Positions 47,567 through 55,773 of a stretch of 64,000 bases of DNA are shown here, in pieces. Source of the stretch: Acidobacteriota bacterium (GTDB lineage Bacteria; Acidobacteriota; Terriglobia; Acidiferrales; UBA7541); contig PMTV01000025.1 in assembly GCA_003167215.1 (NCBI GenBank), positions 2,609 through 66,608 on the forward strand, in the 5' to 3' direction. Positions within the stretch are counted from its first letter, which is position 1, and each line of letters starts with the position of its first letter. The position numbers and the translations under genes were made by a program. A model generated the notes under the pieces. The model searched no databases. It worked only from the letters and a program-made list of their open reading frames with translations, and was not told the origin of the DNA.

Positions 47567-49324
47567 ATGAGTTCGCACGCCCACACCGGGCACGCGGTGG
47601 TTGTTGAGCCCAGCGGGTTCATTCGTAAATATATCTTTAGCATCGATCACAAAGTCATTGGCATTCAATATTTCCTGCTCGCCCTGACCGCGGTATGCGT
47701 TGGAATTGTTCTTTCTCTTTTGATGCGTTTTCACCTGGTGTATCCCGGAGCGCACCTTCCCTTCGTGAGCGGCGGGATTATGACTCCCGAACAGTATCTT
47801 GCGCTCGTAACCATGCACGGCACCATCATGGTTTTTTTCGTCCTGACTACGGCTCCGCAAGGCGGTTTCGGCAATTATTTTCTGCCCATTCAAATTGGCG
47901 CCCCGGATATGGCTTTCCCGCGCTTGAACATGCTTTCCTTCTGGGTCACTTTTCTCGCGTTCGTGGCCATTATTGCAGCCTTCGTCGTTCCCGGCGGCGC
48001 GCCAATCAGCGGCTGGACCGGTTACACCCCGCTCAGCGGTATGGGTGAGGTCACCGGACCAGGCGAAGGAATGGGGCAGACGCTGTGGATCGTCAGCATC
48101 TCTCTTTTCTGTCTTGCTTCTCTGTTGGGCGCTCTGAATTTCATCGCCACCACGATTGATCTCCGCGCCCCGGGCATGACTCTGTTCCGCATGCCTCTCA
48201 CTGTCTGGGGTTGGTTCGTGACTGCAATTCTCGGCCTGCTGGCGTTCGGCGTCCTTCTGGCCGGCGGAATTCTGCTGCTTCTCGATCGCTCGGCTGGCAC
48301 CAGCTTCTTCCTCCCCGCAGGCCTTGTGGTAAACGACCAGTTGCAGCCTCATAGCGGCGGCTCTCCGCTGCTCTGGCAACACCTCTTCTGGTTCTTCGGC
48401 CATCCTGAGGTGTACATCGCAATATTGCCCGGCATGGGCGTTGCCTCGCACGTGCTCTCCACCTTTTCGCGCAAGCCCGTATTCGGATACCGCGCAATGG
48501 CCATGGCGCTTTGCGCTATTGGTTTCCTGGGCTTCATGGTCTGGGGCCACCACATGTTCCTCAGCGGCATGAGTCCCTATTCCGGTTTTGCGTTTTCCGT
48601 CCTGACCATGTCCATCGGTGTTCCCTCGGCCATCAAGACGTTTAATTGGATAGGAACTCTGTGGGGCGGGAAGATTCAGTTCAAATCGCCGATGCTCTTT
48701 GCCCTTGGATTCGTCTCGTTGTTCGTCAGCGGCGGACTTTCTGGTTTGTTTCTTGCGCAACCGGCGGTGGACAACATGCTCCACGCCACGTACTACGTGG
48801 TCGCGCACTTTCATCTGGTCATGGGCGTGGCCGCCATCTTCGGAATTTTCTCCGCCACCTATTTCTGGTTCCCGAAAATGTTCGGCCGCATGATGAGCGA
48901 GCCTTTGGCCAAGGTTCACTTCTGGATCACATTTGCGGGCGCCTACTGCATCTTCATGCCCATGCATTTCATCGGAATCGCGGGTGGCATACGCCGCTAC
49001 GCGGATGCTACCGGCACCAATTACGCCGCCGCTCTTCAACCCGTTCACGTGTTTATGACCTACGCGGCATTCATCACCGGTGCGGCGCAGCTCATCTTCC
49101 TGTTCAATTTTTTCTGGAGCCTGAAGCACGGCGCGGTCGCAGGCAAAAATCCTTGGAACGCCACTACGCTTGAATGGATTACGGACTCGCCGCCGCCCAT
49201 CGATAATTTCGGCGGCGATTATCCCAGTGTGTATCGCGGCCCGTATGAATTCAGCGTTCCAGGATATCGACAGGATTTCATCCCGCAGAATCTGACGCCG
49301 GAGCAAGCGGCGCTTTTGAAATAG
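47567..49324 (+). CDS. coxA: Cytochrome c oxidase subunit I
   Basis: 585 residues from the ATG at 47567, preceded by AGGAGG. About twelve TM helices. FFGHPEVYIAILPGMG holds a CuB His, the proton-channel Glu of A1-type enzymes and the cross-linked Tyr; VWGHHMFLSGM gives the other CuB His pair; HFHLVMGVAAIFG near residue 420 the heme ligands. THG-like MHGTIMVFFVL is the low-spin heme region. It is the catalytic subunit reducing oxygen with proton pumping. 28 bp after coxB. Confidence 0.96.
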   Translation: MSSHAHTGHAVVVEPSGFIRKYIFSIDHKVIGIQYFLLALTAVCVGIVLSLLMRFHLVYPGAHLPFVSGGIMTPEQYLALVTMHGTIMVFFVLTTAPQGGFGNYFLPIQIGAPDMAFPRLNMLSFWVTFLAFVAIIAAFVVPGGAPISGWTGYTPLSGMGEVTGPGEGMGQTLWIVSISLFCLASLLGALNFIATTIDLRAPGMTLFRMPLTVWGWFVTAILGLLAFGVLLAGGILLLLDRSAGTSFFLPAGLVVNDQLQPHSGGSPLLWQHLFWFFGHPEVYIAILPGMGVASHVLSTFSRKPVFGYRAMAMALCAIGFLGFMVWGHHMFLSGMSPYSGFAFSVLTMSIGVPSAIKTFNWIGTLWGGKIQFKSPMLFALGFVSLFVSGGLSGLFLAQPAVDNMLHATYYVVAHFHLVMGVAAIFGIFSATYFWFPKMFGRMMSEPLAKVHFWITFAGAYCIFMPMHFIGIAGGIRRYADATGTNYAAALQPVHVFMTYAAFITGAAQLIFLFNFFWSLKHGAVAGKNPWNATTLEWITDSPPPIDNFGGDYPSVYRGPYEFSVPGYRQDFIPQNLTPEQAALLK

Positions 49325-49349
49325 CATCGAATCGATGCAGGAGTGATGT

Positions 49350-50015
49350 ATGCCAGGCAGCACTGTTACAGATGAAGTCGAGCTAATCGGCACCGGAAAG
49401 GGCGGAGGCTCCTCCGGCGACGATGGAAGCTTTGGTGGGGGAGGCGACGATTGGAAAGGGCCGTCTGGCTCCGCTCGTGTACCGCAACGCGCCTACGTCA
49501 CCGGAATGACCATCGCGCTCGCCGGCATCCTGATGTTTTTCATGGCGCTGGTCAGCGCTTACATCGTCCGAAAGGGCATGCCCAACAGCGCATGGGTACC
49601 ATTCAATGTTCCGCGGATCCTGTGGCTGAACACGCTGATTCTCATCGCCAGCAGTTTCACGCTCGCTCGTTCCCGCTCACGCTTTCTCGCCAACGACAGC
49701 GAAGGTTTTCGCCACTGGTGGGGCGTCACCACCATTCTCGGAATTTTCTTCCTGGCCGGCCAGGTGATCGCTTGGCGGCAACTCGCTGCGGCCGGTCTTT
49801 TTCTCTCTACGAACCCTGCCAGCAGCTTTTTCTACGTTTTCACTGCCGCGCACGGCCTCCATCTTCTCGGCGGAGTCCTCGCGCTCCTATTTATCGCTTT
49901 CAGGCCGACCCATCGGCTGACGAAGGGTACCGCCACGGAAGTCGTTTCGATGTACTGGCATTTTATGGATGGGCTTTGGGTTTTTCTGTTCTTACTTCTC
50001 CTTTTGGGACGGTGA
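49350..50015 (+). CDS. coxC: Cytochrome c oxidase subunit III, first copy
   Basis: 221 residues. A Gly-rich soluble N-terminus of about 45 residues (GTGKGGGSSGDDGSFGGGG) precedes five TM helices. AAHGLHLLGGVLALLF and VSMYWHFMDGLWVFLF are the hallmark subunit III blocks. Directly followed (3 bp) by a second, different subunit III gene. Confidence 0.9.
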   Translation: MPGSTVTDEVELIGTGKGGGSSGDDGSFGGGGDDWKGPSGSARVPQRAYVTGMTIALAGILMFFMALVSAYIVRKGMPNSAWVPFNVPRILWLNTLILIASSFTLARSRSRFLANDSEGFRHWWGVTTILGIFFLAGQVIAWRQLAAAGLFLSTNPASSFFYVFTAAHGLHLLGGVLALLFIAFRPTHRLTKGTATEVVSMYWHFMDGLWVFLFLLLLLGR

Positions 50016-50018
50016 AAA

Positions 50019-50651
50019 GTGAGTGAAGCGGAATTCGAAGGCATAGTTGAATCGCGATGGTCTGGAGGCGCCTCTCCCTTTGCGATCAACTCCAAAAAGC
50101 TGGGGATGTGGCTTTTCATCGTTTCCGATTCGCTGACCTTTTCAGCCCTGTTGATCAGTTACGCCTACGTTCGACTCGAAACTCCCAACTGGCCCAGGCC
50201 GTTTGAAATCTGGCCGGCCATCGCGAAATCGTCATTCATGACATTCGTCCTGCTCTCCAGCAGCTTGACCATGGTCTTGGGCGTAAATGCTGCCTTCAGA
50301 GGCGACCGCAAGAAAACCGTCCGCTACCTGATCGCAACCATTATCTTCGGAATCGCGTTCGTGCTCATCCACGCCACGGAATGGGTAACGCTGTTCAGCG
50401 AGGGCGTCACTCCGTGGGGAAATCCCTGGGGCGTGCCGCTGTTTGGCGGCACGTTTTTCGGCCTCACCGGCCTTCACATGCTTCACGTCACGATCGGTGT
50501 CGCTTATCTGGCAATCATCGCCTGGGGTTTTGGAAAAGGGAAGTACACCGCCGAGCATGTGGAAGTGAGCGGCCTGTACTGGCATTTCGTTGATCTCGTT
50601 TGGATGTTCATTTTTCCCATGGTTTATTTGCTGAGCGTGAATCCGAAGTAA
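50019..50651 (+). CDS. Cytochrome c oxidase subunit III, second copy
   Basis: 210 residues with a GTG start. Five TM helices. KLGMWLFIVSDSLTFSALLISY, ATEWVTLFSEG, GLTGLHMLHVTIGVAYLAII and VSGLYWHFVDLVWMFIF match subunit III / CyoC, as in the first copy but with clearly different sequence. It keeps the TEW-type motif lacking in copy one. Tandem subunit III genes suggest either both are used together or are alternatives. Confidence 0.88.
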   Translation: MSEAEFEGIVESRWSGGASPFAINSKKLGMWLFIVSDSLTFSALLISYAYVRLETPNWPRPFEIWPAIAKSSFMTFVLLSSSLTMVLGVNAAFRGDRKKTVRYLIATIIFGIAFVLIHATEWVTLFSEGVTPWGNPWGVPLFGGTFFGLTGLHMLHVTIGVAYLAIIAWGFGKGKYTAEHVEVSGLYWHFVDLVWMFIFPMVYLLSVNPK

Positions 50652-50669
50652 CAAGGAGAGCACTTCATA

Positions 50670-50999
50670 ATGAGCGCGCACGGACACGCCGAACTCACGC
50701 ACGAGCATTCCGTAGGCACCACTAGACTCTTCTCTATCGTTTGGGTCTGGTTGCTGCTCCTGACCGCCGTCGAAGTTTTTCTCGCCTACGAACGCCTTGA
50801 AGTTCACCTGATGATCACAATTTTGGTCGGCCTCTCGCTGATCAAGGCGGCCTTGATCATGTCCTACTTCATGCACTTGCGCTTCGAGCGCCTGGGACTC
50901 TTTCTGCTCCTCGTCCCAGCCATGGTATTCTGCATTTGCATGATGCTGATCATGTTCTTCCCGGATAGCATCCGGCTCATGAACCTGCGCCCGCACTAG
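50670..50999 (+). CDS. Cytochrome c oxidase subunit IV-like protein
   Basis: 109 residues with three TM helices (FSIVWVWLLLLTAVEVFL, MITILVGLSLIKAALIMSYFMHL, FLLLVPAMVFCICMMLIMFF). The LIKAALIMSYFMHLRFE motif is typical of prokaryotic COX4 (CtaF/CyoD-like). An ACAAGGAG ribosome binding site precedes it. Last gene of the cox cluster. Confidence 0.85.
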   Translation: MSAHGHAELTHEHSVGTTRLFSIVWVWLLLLTAVEVFLAYERLEVHLMITILVGLSLIKAALIMSYFMHLRFERLGLFLLLVPAMVFCICMMLIMFFPDSIRLMNLRPH

Positions 51000-51018
51000 C
51001 GTTACGGAGTCTTTGTGG

Positions 51019-51083
51019 GTCGTGGCTTTAGCCGCGACATGAACGCACTAAGCAGAATGGGCTTTAGCCGCTGAAGTTCCGCT
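51019..51083. repeat. Intergenic palindromic repeat (GGCTTTAGCC type)
   Basis: The stretch 51019-51038 folds as GTCGTGGC-TTTA-GCCGCGAC, an 8-bp stem with one wobble. A second short palindrome GGCTTTAGCC lies at about 51060-51069. Such elements recur between genes in Acidobacteriota genomes and may also act as a transcript end for the cox operon. Confidence 0.5.
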
Positions 51084-51133
51084 TTTGTCGCTGGCGAAAC
51101 CGCGGTCGCACCATTTGGCGATTTGGCAAGCAT

Positions 51134-51379
51134 ATGAAGAGGAACCTTACAATTCGCTCCGCGGTGTTTCTAGTTTTCAGTTTTATCGCGCTCCTGGCGC
51201 TTCTCGCGCCCTCCGCGGTAGCCCAAGGCTGCGCGATGTGCTACCAGAACGCTTCCGCTTCCGGCCCCCAAGGAGCTCAGGCTCTTCGTCATGGCATCCT
51301 GATCCTTATGCTTCCCACGCTAAGTCTTTTTATCGGCATTTTCGCCCTCATCTACCACCGCCGGAATGTCGCGCGCTGA
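51134..51379 (+). CDS. Small membrane protein with CxxC near its signal/anchor
   Basis: 81 residues. Hydrophobic N-terminal segment (VFLVFSFIALLALLAPSAVA) with likely cleavage after AVAQ, then QGCAMCYQNASASGPQGAQALRHG, then a second TM (ILILMLPTLSLFIGIFALIY) and a short basic tail. The CAMC motif faces the periplasm side. It follows the cox cluster by 134 bp on the same strand; a role in copper or redox assembly is possible but unproven. Confidence 0.65.
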   Translation: MKRNLTIRSAVFLVFSFIALLALLAPSAVAQGCAMCYQNASASGPQGAQALRHGILILMLPTLSLFIGIFALIYHRRNVAR

Positions 51380-51389
51380 GCCGCGCTAA

Positions 51390-52547
51390 ATGTTTGCCGG
51401 CCGCACGAACTGGAATCTGAAATCCAATCGTTTGAGCGAAGCTCTCGCCCAGCATCGTGCCGCGGGCGAACCGTTGCTTGATCTCAGCGCCTCGAATCCC
51501 ACCGAATGCGGTTTCGAAAATGACCGCCGGGCCATCCTGCAAGCCCTATCAAACCCAGGTTCTCTCTCGTATGACCCCGATCCCAAAGGCATACTTTCCG
51601 CTCGCCGCGCAGTCGCCGATTATTATTCAGCGCGCACGATCGTGGTTCCCGCGGAAGACATAATCCTTACCACCAGCACCAGCGAAGCCTACTCATTTAC
51701 GTTTCGCCTTCTTTGCAATCCTGGCGACGAGCTTCTGATACCCGAGCCCAGTTATCCGCTCTTTCGTTTTCTGGCGGATATTCACGACGTAAGACTCGTC
51801 GGCTATCCATTGCTGTACGACCACGGATGGCAAATTGATTTTCACGCTCTGCAACAGACGATCACCGCGCGCACGCGTGGACTCATTGTCGTCAATCCCA
51901 ATAATCCCACGGGGCATTTCTGCAAGTCCGGCGAGATGGAAAAACTCAATGAAATTTGCTCAACTCGCCAAATTGCCATCATCGCCGACGAAGTCTTCCT
52001 GGATTTTCACCTCGCTGCGGCCCAGCCGCGCAGTTTCGCGGCGAATGCCGGAAGTCTTACTTTTACCCTGAGTGGCCTCTCCAAAATTTCCGGCCTGCCT
52101 CAAATGAAAGCTGCCTGGCTGATTGCGAGAGGTCCCGCGGAATTGAAATCCTCGGCGCTCGCGCGGCTCGAACTGATTGCTGACACTTTCCTTTCGATGA
52201 ACGCACCGGTACAGCTCGCCCTGCCCGTGTTTTTGGATCTTCGCCATGGGTTTCAAAAACAGTTGATGGCGCGCGTACGCAAGAATCTCGCGCAGCTCGA
52301 TAAGCAATTATCGGCACAGAGTTCCTGCGCCCGCTTGGAAATGGAAGGAGGCTGGTACGCCGTAGTCCGCGTCCCGGCAATTCGCTCTGACGAGGATTTA
52401 GCCATCGAGCTTCTGACTACGCAAGGGGTTTACGTCCATCCCGGACACTTCTACGATTTCCCGACCGATGGCTACTTAATTGTCAGCTTGATCGCGCAAG
52501 AGCGCGATTTCAACGAGGGGATAAAACGCTTGCTCTCGATGTTCTAG
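51390..52547 (+). CDS. Class I/II pyridoxal-phosphate aminotransferase
   Basis: 385 residues. TTSTSEAYSFTFRLLCNPGDELLIPEPSYPLF is the PLP and substrate binding start, VVNPNNPTGHFC is the fold-I signature, IADEVFLDF holds the PLP Asp, and LSGLSKISGLPQMK holds the Schiff-base Lys. C-terminal HPGHFYDFPTDGYLIVSLI includes the substrate carboxylate region. The substrate amino acid cannot be assigned. It starts 11 bp after the small CAMC protein. Confidence 0.88.
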   Translation: MFAGRTNWNLKSNRLSEALAQHRAAGEPLLDLSASNPTECGFENDRRAILQALSNPGSLSYDPDPKGILSARRAVADYYSARTIVVPAEDIILTTSTSEAYSFTFRLLCNPGDELLIPEPSYPLFRFLADIHDVRLVGYPLLYDHGWQIDFHALQQTITARTRGLIVVNPNNPTGHFCKSGEMEKLNEICSTRQIAIIADEVFLDFHLAAAQPRSFAANAGSLTFTLSGLSKISGLPQMKAAWLIARGPAELKSSALARLELIADTFLSMNAPVQLALPVFLDLRHGFQKQLMARVRKNLAQLDKQLSAQSSCARLEMEGGWYAVVRVPAIRSDEDLAIELLTTQGVYVHPGHFYDFPTDGYLIVSLIAQERDFNEGIKRLLSMF

Positions 52548-52804
52548 CGCAAACGTCCCGGCGGGTCCGCCGTTTCCGGCGTTTCCAGCTTCAATTCGGG
52601 TCCTTCATGGTCCGGTAATTTCGAAGGAGGCAATTGCGGAATTCCCACTCCCCGATTCAGCTCGAAATGTTCTTTCGCGCAGCGCGGGCAATATCCCTTT
52701 CCCGTTTCTTCGTCGCGCTGGCTGGCGAGTTCGTAGCAATCGCAAATGCAATCGCAATACCCGGTGGTCGAAGCGGTCTTGATTGGCACCAGTCCCATCT
52801 GCAA
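52544..52804 (-). CDS. Small Cys-rich putative zinc-binding protein
   Basis: 86 residues. The Cys cluster CDCICDC followed 20 residues later by CPRCAKEH suggests a zinc ribbon. The rest is Pro-rich and polar. It overlaps the 3' end of the aminotransferase gene by four bases on the opposite strand. No family name is recognised. Confidence 0.5.
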   Translation of the reverse strand: MQMGLVPIKTASTTGYCDCICDCYELASQRDEETGKGYCPRCAKEHFELNRGVGIPQLPPSKLPDHEGPELKLETPETADPPGRLR

Positions 52805-52919
52805 TTCCTCCGTCGCAGGATACTACCCGGGAGCGTTTCGTAGCGCAAGGCAGGAACGTCGGATAAAATCTAGCGGCACCTGGCCAACCTTGGACAAACA
52901 GCTTGAAAAACACTGGAAG

Positions 52920-52978
52920 GGCGGGGTTTCAACCCCGCCGTAAGTCGCTCGCTTCTTCAGGGGTTTTAACCCCTGAAG
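52920..52978. repeat. Two adjacent intergenic hairpins
   Basis: GGCGGGG-TTTCAA-CCCCGCC at 52920-52939 and CTTCAGGGG-TTTTAA-CCCCTGAAG region at 52955-52978. Both have perfect stems of 7 and 9 bp. They sit near the 3' end of the HD-GYP gene and could act as transcript ends or be dispersed palindromic repeats; no U-run follows. Confidence 0.6.
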
Positions 52979-53006
52979 TCTCCAACCGAGTTTTCAGCAG
53001 TCTCGA

Positions 53007-54212
53007 CTAAACGTGTTCGAGCTGTGCCAGCCGGAACGGGTCGCCAACTTTATCGTGCAGTTCTAGCCAGACGCTGTCCGCTTGCGACAAAAATACTTCC
53101 ACGACGCGCGGATCGAATTGGCGGCCCGAATACCGGCGAATTTCTTCACGCGCGGCGGAAATCGGCATGGCTTTGCGGTACGGACGGTCGGAAATCATCG
53201 CATCGAGCGTATCCGCCACCGCGAATATTCTTGCGCCCAGCGGGATCTGTTCGCCCTTTAATCCTCGGGGATATCCCGAGCCGTCGAAACACTCCTGGTG
53301 CGTTAACACGATTTCGGCCGCATCTTTCAGGAAGGGAATTCGCTTGAGCACTGCAAATCCGATATCGCAGTGCGTGCGCATGATTTCCCGCTCTTCGTTT
53401 GTCAGAGGACCGGGCTTTCGAAGAATGTTGTCGGGGATCCCCATTTTGCCGATGTCGTGCAGGAACGCGCCGCGCGCGATGTGCCGCAGCAGCCCTTTAT
53501 CCACTCCCATGATTCGCGCCATGGTGATCGTGAATGCAGTAACGCGTTGGCAATGGCCCTCAGTCTCCGCGTCCTTCGCATCCAGTGCGCCGCCCAGCGC
53601 TTCCAGTGTGTAGTCGTAGGATTGTTCCAGATCCTGCAGCGCAATTGATAGCTGCTGCGTGCGCTCCGCCACCAAATGCTCCAGGTCGCTCTGGTAGGTC
53701 CGGTTTTCAAGCACGAGCTGCCGGTGTTCCAGCGCCCGCCGCACGCTCAGGTGAAGCTGGTCCTTCTCGAACGGTTTCAGAATGTAGTCGTAGGCTCCCG
53801 CTCGGATCGCTTCCAGCGCGATGGAGATATCGTGCATCGCGGTAACCATAATCACCGGCACGTCCGGGTCTTCGGAGCGCAACTCGGAAAGCAGGCGTAT
53901 CCCGTCCATTTCGGGCATTACGATGTCGCTCAACACCAGGTCGAACGAATCGTTTCCGAAAGCCTCGAGCGCAATTACCCCGTTCGGGCACACGGTACAC
54001 TTGTACCCCTGTGCATCGAGCAGGGTCGAAACGACCTCTCGAATCGCCTCTTCGTCGTCTACTACCAGGATTTTCTCTCGCTCCACCGGCGGCTCCGAAC
54101 TATCCCTATCGTAAGTATAAGCTGCGCGACAATCTCGGGCAGGCGACTTGTTTCGTCCGCGTGCTAGTTTGCACAATGCCTCGCCCATAGGCTCCTGGTC
54201 CGGCCGCCGCAT
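53007..54212 (-). CDS. Response regulator with HD-GYP phosphodiesterase domain
   Basis: 401 residues. A receiver domain starts at KILVVDDEEAIREVV; phospho-acceptor Asp is in DLVLSDIVMPEMDG and the Lys in YILKPFEKD. A short coiled linker (residues 165-205) leads to the HD-GYP domain with FLHDIGKMGIPDNIL, IVLTHQECFDGSGYPRGL and GARIFAVADTLDAM. Such proteins hydrolyse c-di-GMP after phosphorylation by a sensor kinase. The first 45 residues are disordered; the start could be as far in as the Met at residue 9. No cognate kinase is adjacent. Divergent from the metalloprotease gene. Confidence 0.88.
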   Translation of the reverse strand: MRRPDQEPMGEALCKLARGRNKSPARDCRAAYTYDRDSSEPPVEREKILVVDDEEAIREVVSTLLDAQGYKCTVCPNGVIALEAFGNDSFDLVLSDIVMPEMDGIRLLSELRSEDPDVPVIMVTAMHDISIALEAIRAGAYDYILKPFEKDQLHLSVRRALEHRQLVLENRTYQSDLEHLVAERTQQLSIALQDLEQSYDYTLEALGGALDAKDAETEGHCQRVTAFTITMARIMGVDKGLLRHIARGAFLHDIGKMGIPDNILRKPGPLTNEEREIMRTHCDIGFAVLKRIPFLKDAAEIVLTHQECFDGSGYPRGLKGEQIPLGARIFAVADTLDAMISDRPYRKAMPISAAREEIRRYSGRQFDPRVVEVFLSQADSVWLELHDKVGDPFRLAQLEHV

Positions 54213-54305
54213 AGCCTCGGGTCCTCCGAAGAAACCCGGGGAAACCTGCTATTCTTCATTGACATCCAAATCCAATATGTTCCGTCTAATTCTTTGGAGG
54301 TGGAG

Positions 54306-55718
54306 ATGAAGCGGTTTGCAGTTTTGTTACTCGCGTTTTCGTTGGGAATGGCGGTGGCCGCTCAGCAGGCCGCATCGCCGAAAATCGCCGCTCCTGCCCA
54401 AACGCCTCCGCCCGCTCAAGTCCCTTCAACCTCCAACCCGGAATTCTTGAAAGCCGCGGACGAAGTGCTCGCGCAGATGAGCCAAATCCTGGCCCTGCCG
54501 ATCAAAGAGCCGCTTAAAAAGAGCCTTCGCTCCAAACAGGGAATCCGCGAGTATCTGATCCGCGAGGAAAAAGAGGACAGGACCGACGCCGAGCGCTATA
54601 ACGACGAAAAGACTCTGGAAGCTTTTGGCTTGATCCCCAAGGATTTTCCGCTCGATGCTTTCATGCTCGACGTTCTCACCGATCAGGTCGCCGGCCTTTA
54701 CGACCCCAAAGCCAAGGAATTCTACATCGCGGACTGGATCCCGGCCGACGAGCAGCGCGAGGTAATGTCTCACGAATTGACTCATGCTTTAGAGGATCAG
54801 TCCTTCCACATCGATCCGTGGATCAAAGCTGCTCGGCCCAACGATGACGCTGAGCTAGCGCGCCAGTCGGTCAGCGAAGGCTCGGCGCTCGCCGCCATGG
54901 TGGACTACTCCATGAAAGACCAAAAAGTCGGCGTCCGTGACCTGCCCGATGTCTCGCTTCTCATCCGTTCCGGCGCTGTCACTGAAATGGACAAAGATCC
55001 TAAACTCTCCAAGGCTCCTCTCTTCATCCGTGACGAGCTGCTTTTCCCCTATCTCGCCGGCACCGGCTTTTCCCAGCAGTTTCTGAAAGCTCATTCCGGC
55101 TGGAAGGACCTTCACTTGATTTTCGAAAATCCTCCCGTCTCCACCCAGCAAATCATCCATCCGGATCTTTATTTGTCCAACGTAAAGCCGGAAACCGTCA
55201 CTTTGCCTGATTGGAAAGGTTTGGCGCCGGAGGATTGGAAGCTGCTGGAAGAAAACGTCCTGGGTGAATTCGGTCTCGGCGAGGTTTTAAAACAATTTCT
55301 CGGGCAGGAGCGCGCCGATAGGATTTCTCCGGCGTGGAAAGGCGATCGCTACGCTACTTTCGAAAACGCCTCGACCAAGAAAACTTCGCTGGTGTTCCGC
55401 GTCGCGCTGGACAACCCGGACGATGCCGCGCGTTTTTTCGGCCAGTATAGTGAAGTGTTGGAACTAAAACACACGGATCGCAAGGAACTTTTCCGCCGCC
55501 CCAATTTTTTCCAGTTTCAGACCGACTCCGGCGGAGTCTTCCTTCATTGCGCCGCAACCACCTGCCTGATTGTTGAAAACGCCGGCCGCGATACATTCGA
55601 CAAAATCAACCGCGCGATCAGTCTCCCCGCCGCGCCGGTTCCCACCGACGCGGATGCCAAGCCTCCGCAGGCCATCACCAGACTAATTCAACACGTCGCT
55701 ATTGGTTTTGGTGGTTAG
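54306..55718 (+). CDS. Exported HExxH metalloprotease
   Basis: 470 residues from the ATG at 54306, preceded by TTGGAGGTGG; a TTG at 54294 is less likely. Signal peptide MKRFAVLLLAFSLGMAVAAQ. The zinc motif is VMSHELTHALEDQ. A downstream Glu in QSVSEGSALAAMVDY may be the third ligand. The rest has no recognised domain. It is probably periplasmic or secreted; substrate unknown. It is divergent from the HD-GYP gene. Confidence 0.72.
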   Translation: MKRFAVLLLAFSLGMAVAAQQAASPKIAAPAQTPPPAQVPSTSNPEFLKAADEVLAQMSQILALPIKEPLKKSLRSKQGIREYLIREEKEDRTDAERYNDEKTLEAFGLIPKDFPLDAFMLDVLTDQVAGLYDPKAKEFYIADWIPADEQREVMSHELTHALEDQSFHIDPWIKAARPNDDAELARQSVSEGSALAAMVDYSMKDQKVGVRDLPDVSLLIRSGAVTEMDKDPKLSKAPLFIRDELLFPYLAGTGFSQQFLKAHSGWKDLHLIFENPPVSTQQIIHPDLYLSNVKPETVTLPDWKGLAPEDWKLLEENVLGEFGLGEVLKQFLGQERADRISPAWKGDRYATFENASTKKTSLVFRVALDNPDDAARFFGQYSEVLELKHTDRKELFRRPNFFQFQTDSGGVFLHCAATTCLIVENAGRDTFDKINRAISLPAAPVPTDADAKPPQAITRLIQHVAIGFGG

Positions 55719-55773
55719 AAAACGGAAGGTCAGCCGCCGCCGCGGTTTCTTATCACAAGTCCGCCCGCGAGTT

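Noticed and set aside
47426-49393. 655-codon open frame on the minus strand
   Set aside because: Antisense to coxA; the product is rich in His, Glu and Arg with no domain and no membrane pattern.
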